Below, one piece after another: positions 6,439-7,697 of a stretch of 7,697 nt of DNA (the stretch's first letter is position 1; every line of letters starts with the position of its first letter). Both the position numbers and the translations under genes were made by a program. The notes beneath the pieces were generated by a model. That model saw only the letters and a program-made list of their open reading frames with translations, was not told the origin of the DNA and made no database searches. Location of the stretch: assembly GCA_964580725.1 (NCBI GenBank), contig CAZOLV010000149.1, positions 1-7,697 on the forward strand, given 5' to 3'. Source of the DNA: Amarolinea sp964580725 (GTDB lineage: Bacteria > Chloroflexota > Anaerolineae > SSC4 > Amarolineaceae).

Positions 6439-6470
6439 ACAAGGCCCCTGCCGTTCGGCAGGGGCCTTGT
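6439..6470. terminator. Bidirectional Rho-independent terminator
   Basis: ACAAGGCCCCTGCC and GGCAGGGGCCTTGT form a perfect 14-bp stem around a GTTC loop. It lies between the convergent stops of the peptidase gene (6402) and trmI (6484). Plus-strand transcripts continue with TGTTGG; minus-strand transcripts continue with CCTGTTTGG. The T-runs are short, but the stem is very stable and symmetric, so it can serve both genes. Confidence 0.85.
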
Positions 6471-6483
6471 TGTTGGCGGTCGC

Positions 6484-7386
6484 TCAATCCTCTTCTTGGC
6501 CGTCCTCGGCCTCGTCTGGCGGGGGCGCGGCGTGATTCTCAGCGGCGGCGGCGGCAGCCAGACGGCCGGCGTAACGCTTTTGCTCACGCGAGCGCCAGCG
6601 TTGCGCTTCGCCCGGCGCCAGCTTGCGCGCAAAAAGAAGATAACCGGTGTGCGCCACCATGCGATCGGCGGGGCGCAGGCGCTCGGACGCCGGTTTGTAG
6701 CTGCGCAACAGCAGTTCCTCGACGCTGACATCGCTCAAACCGTGCTGTTGAAATGCTCGCAGCATTTCGCTGACCTGATTAGTCGTGGGAACCAGGCTGC
6801 CGAAGAGGCCGCCGGTTTTGAGGGCTGCGACGGCAAAGGGTAGCACGGCCCACGGCTCGCGCAGATCGAGAAAACAGGCGTCCACGTCGCATTCTTCGAA
6901 CCCGGTCACGGCGACGTCACGTTGGCGCATGGTGACGTAGGGCAACAGCCCCAGGCTCTCCAGGTTGCGCTGCGCCAGGGTGAACGTTTCCGGTTTCTGT
7001 TCATAGGTGTAAACGTGACCATTGGGCATGACAGCGCGCGCCAGCGCCAGCGTCAAGCCGCCGCTGCCCGTGCCGGCCTCCAGTACGCGCCGGCCGGGAA
7101 AGAGGTTGAGGCGCAGCAAGATCTGGGCGACGTCTTTGGGAAAGATGATCTGCGTGACGCGCTTGAGCAGCGTGATCAGATCGTGCGTGGTTGGTTCCAG
7201 CATCAGCAGGGGGCGTCCAATCAGCGTTTGCACCGTTTGGCCAAAGGGTTGACCGATCAACGCATCGTGCGGCAAGCGACCGCGGTTGGAATGCCAGACA
7301 GAACCGGGTTTGAGTCGCACCAGGTAACGCTTTTCGTCCTCGCTGAGCAGCAGAACGAGATCGCCAGGTTGGGCCAGTGCTGACAA
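6484..7386 (-). CDS. trmI: tRNA (adenine(58)-N1)-methyltransferase TrmI
   Basis: The 300-residue product transfers a methyl group from S-adenosylmethionine to N1 of adenine 58 in the T-loop of tRNA, which stabilises tRNA; TrmI enzymes act as tetramers. The N-terminal domain (1-60) has DLVLLLSEDEKRYLVRLKPG and HNxxG-like WHSNRG. The Rossmann fold carries motif I VLEAGTGSGG (101-110), the ribose-binding acid E129 in YEQKPE, and DLREPW (174-179), in the place of the family's catalytic D-x-P/E-PW motif. LRPADRMVAHTGYLLFARK near 240-260 is the typical TrmI end. A charged Ala/Pro/Glu tail of about 35 residues makes it longer than most homologues. The start is the TTG at 7386, 8 nt after AAGGAG (7400-7395); the open frame upstream to 7515 has no family similarity. 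It converges on the peptidase gene and is unrelated to it in function. Confidence 0.95.
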   Translation of the reverse strand: MSALAQPGDLVLLLSEDEKRYLVRLKPGSVWHSNRGRLPHDALIGQPFGQTVQTLIGRPLLMLEPTTHDLITLLKRVTQIIFPKDVAQILLRLNLFPGRRVLEAGTGSGGLTLALARAVMPNGHVYTYEQKPETFTLAQRNLESLGLLPYVTMRQRDVAVTGFEECDVDACFLDLREPWAVLPFAVAALKTGGLFGSLVPTTNQVSEMLRAFQQHGLSDVSVEELLLRSYKPASERLRPADRMVAHTGYLLFARKLAPGEAQRWRSREQKRYAGRLAAAAAAENHAAPPPDEAEDGQEED

Positions 7387-7448
7387 GATGGAAGCTCCTT
7401 GCAGTGGATCGTTGGTGGTGGGGAGGCGCCGTCCGCATGAATTCGGGG

Positions 7449-7559
7449 CTGAGGGGCGTTCCGCCACGAGGCCGACCTGCGCCGGCCAGTATCGGGTTGA
7501 GCGTGTTCGCCTCACGATGTGCGTCCACCTGCGTGGACGGCCGGCCGTAGGCCCCTCAG
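7449..7559 (-). promoter_or_regulatory. Candidate multi-hairpin RNA element in the trmI leader
   Basis: A 9-bp perfect inverted repeat (CTGAGGGGC at 7449-7457, GCCCCTCAG at 7551-7559) encloses three further hairpins: GGCCG-N8-CGGCC (7470-7487), a bulged 6-bp stem with TGTT loop (7498-7514), and CGTCCAC-CTGC-GTGGACG (7522-7539). Together they draw a four-way junction of 111 nt that would end about 50 nt upstream of the trmI ribosome site. I could not match it to any riboswitch, SRP RNA or tRNA consensus, and high GC content makes chance stems easy. The strand is chosen only because trmI lies downstream on the minus strand. Confidence 0.3.
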
Positions 7560-7584
7560 GTGCGATTTCAATCGCCTCAACTCA

Positions 7585-7622
7585 GGGGGCGGGGTGCTCA
7601 GCCGGCTGAGCACCCCGCCCCC
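7585..7622. repeat. 38-bp perfect palindrome
   Basis: The left arm GGGGGCGGGGTGCTCAGCC (7585-7603) is followed directly by its exact reverse complement (7604-7622). No T-run follows in either direction, so it is not a classical terminator, though as RNA it would form a very stable hairpin. It could be a REP-like intergenic repeat, a protein-binding site, or a terminator of a non-standard type. Confidence 0.85.
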
Positions 7623-7641
7623 CACCATCTAAATACGGAAA

Positions 7642-7697
7642 CCAACATACAAAAAACAACAACCCACATACAAAAACCAACAACCAAAAAACAAAAA
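7642..7697. repeat. Degenerate 21-bp A/C-only tandem repeat at the window end
   Basis: Copies start at 7642, 7663 and 7684 (the last is cut by the edge). The first two agree at 20 of 22 positions, and the third differs mainly by changes to A. After 7638 there is no G and only two T. This composition is unlike the rest of the window and may be an assembly or sequencing artefact. Confidence 0.75.

Larger units (their letters stand above)
7387..7697. other. 311-bp region without a recognisable gene
   Basis: No credible coding sequence is seen on either strand. From trmI outward it holds the trmI ribosome site (7395-7400), a set of nested inverted repeats (7449-7559), a 14-bp palindrome GCGATT-TC-AATCGC (7562-7575), a 38-bp perfect palindrome (7585-7622), and an A/C-rich degenerate repeat to the end. 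I found no convincing trmI promoter; GATACT, on the minus strand at about 7494-7489, is a weak -10 candidate without a -35. Confidence 0.7.

Noticed and set aside
6922..7383. Plus-strand open frame of 153 codons opposite trmI
   Set aside because: It is the antisense of clearly conserved TrmI codons and has a Gln/Arg-rich composition without any motif.
7387..7515. N-terminal extension of trmI to an upstream ATG at 7515
   Set aside because: The 43 extra residues do not resemble the family, and a good ribosome site (AAGGAG) lies at the right distance from the TTG at 7386.
7488..7520. tRNA T-arm-like GTGTTCGCCTC
   Set aside because: There is no 7-bp acceptor stem, anticodon arm or GGTTCGA consensus at tRNA spacing.
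7555..7590. CRISPR-like repeat fragment around GCGATTTCAATCGCCTC
   Set aside because: The piece recalls the GTTTCAAT-type ends of some CRISPR repeats, but there is only one copy and no regularly spaced array.

Overview
The window reads as a high-GC bacterial chromosome fragment, most likely from the phylum Chloroflexota. That is my inference from the combination of a DUF11-type glycosidase with a long Thr/Pro linker, a membrane-anchored metallopeptidase with an immune-inhibitor-A-like C-terminus, and a TrmI-type tRNA methyltransferase with the 'DLREPW' motif. I cannot name a genus. There are no mobile elements, CRISPR arrays, rRNAs or recognisable tRNAs.

Layout. (i) Bases 1-2014, minus strand: the 5' two-thirds or more of a secreted glycoside hydrolase gene that runs off the left edge. 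It has a signal peptide, a DUF11 beta-sandwich that appears to be split in two by an inserted clan GH-A barrel, and then about 185 residues of Thr/Pro repeats. It probably starts as a leaderless mRNA from an extended -10 promoter. (ii) Bases 2015-2247: divergent intergenic region. (iii) Bases 2248-6402, plus strand: an ECF sigma factor, a four-helix membrane protein with a conserved-looking CPQICPGWRGYP loop, a NUDIX hydrolase, and a membrane-anchored HExxH metallopeptidase. A near-consensus promoter just after the sigma gene suggests the last three genes can be transcribed without it. (iv) Bases 6439-6470: a perfect 14-bp hairpin between convergent genes, probably terminating both. (v) Bases 6484-7386, minus strand: trmI, tRNA m1A58 methyltransferase, with a TTG start. 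(vi) Bases 7387-7697: no gene. This holds a possible multi-hairpin RNA element in the trmI leader, a 38-bp perfect palindrome, and a degenerating A/C-only 21-bp repeat at the very end that may be an assembly artefact.

How the genes work together. Two of the genes make large surface or secreted enzymes (glycosidase, peptidase), and the four-helix protein also appears to expose its C-terminal domain outside the cell. The sigma factor beside them has no recognisable anti-sigma factor in the window. A role for it in controlling the envelope genes is possible but is inference only. TrmI and NUDIX are housekeeping-type enzymes. The most distinctive observations are the glycosidase barrel nested inside a DUF11 domain, the tandem CAGTG repeats placed at the predicted transcription start of the membrane-protein gene, and the structured region upstream of trmI.
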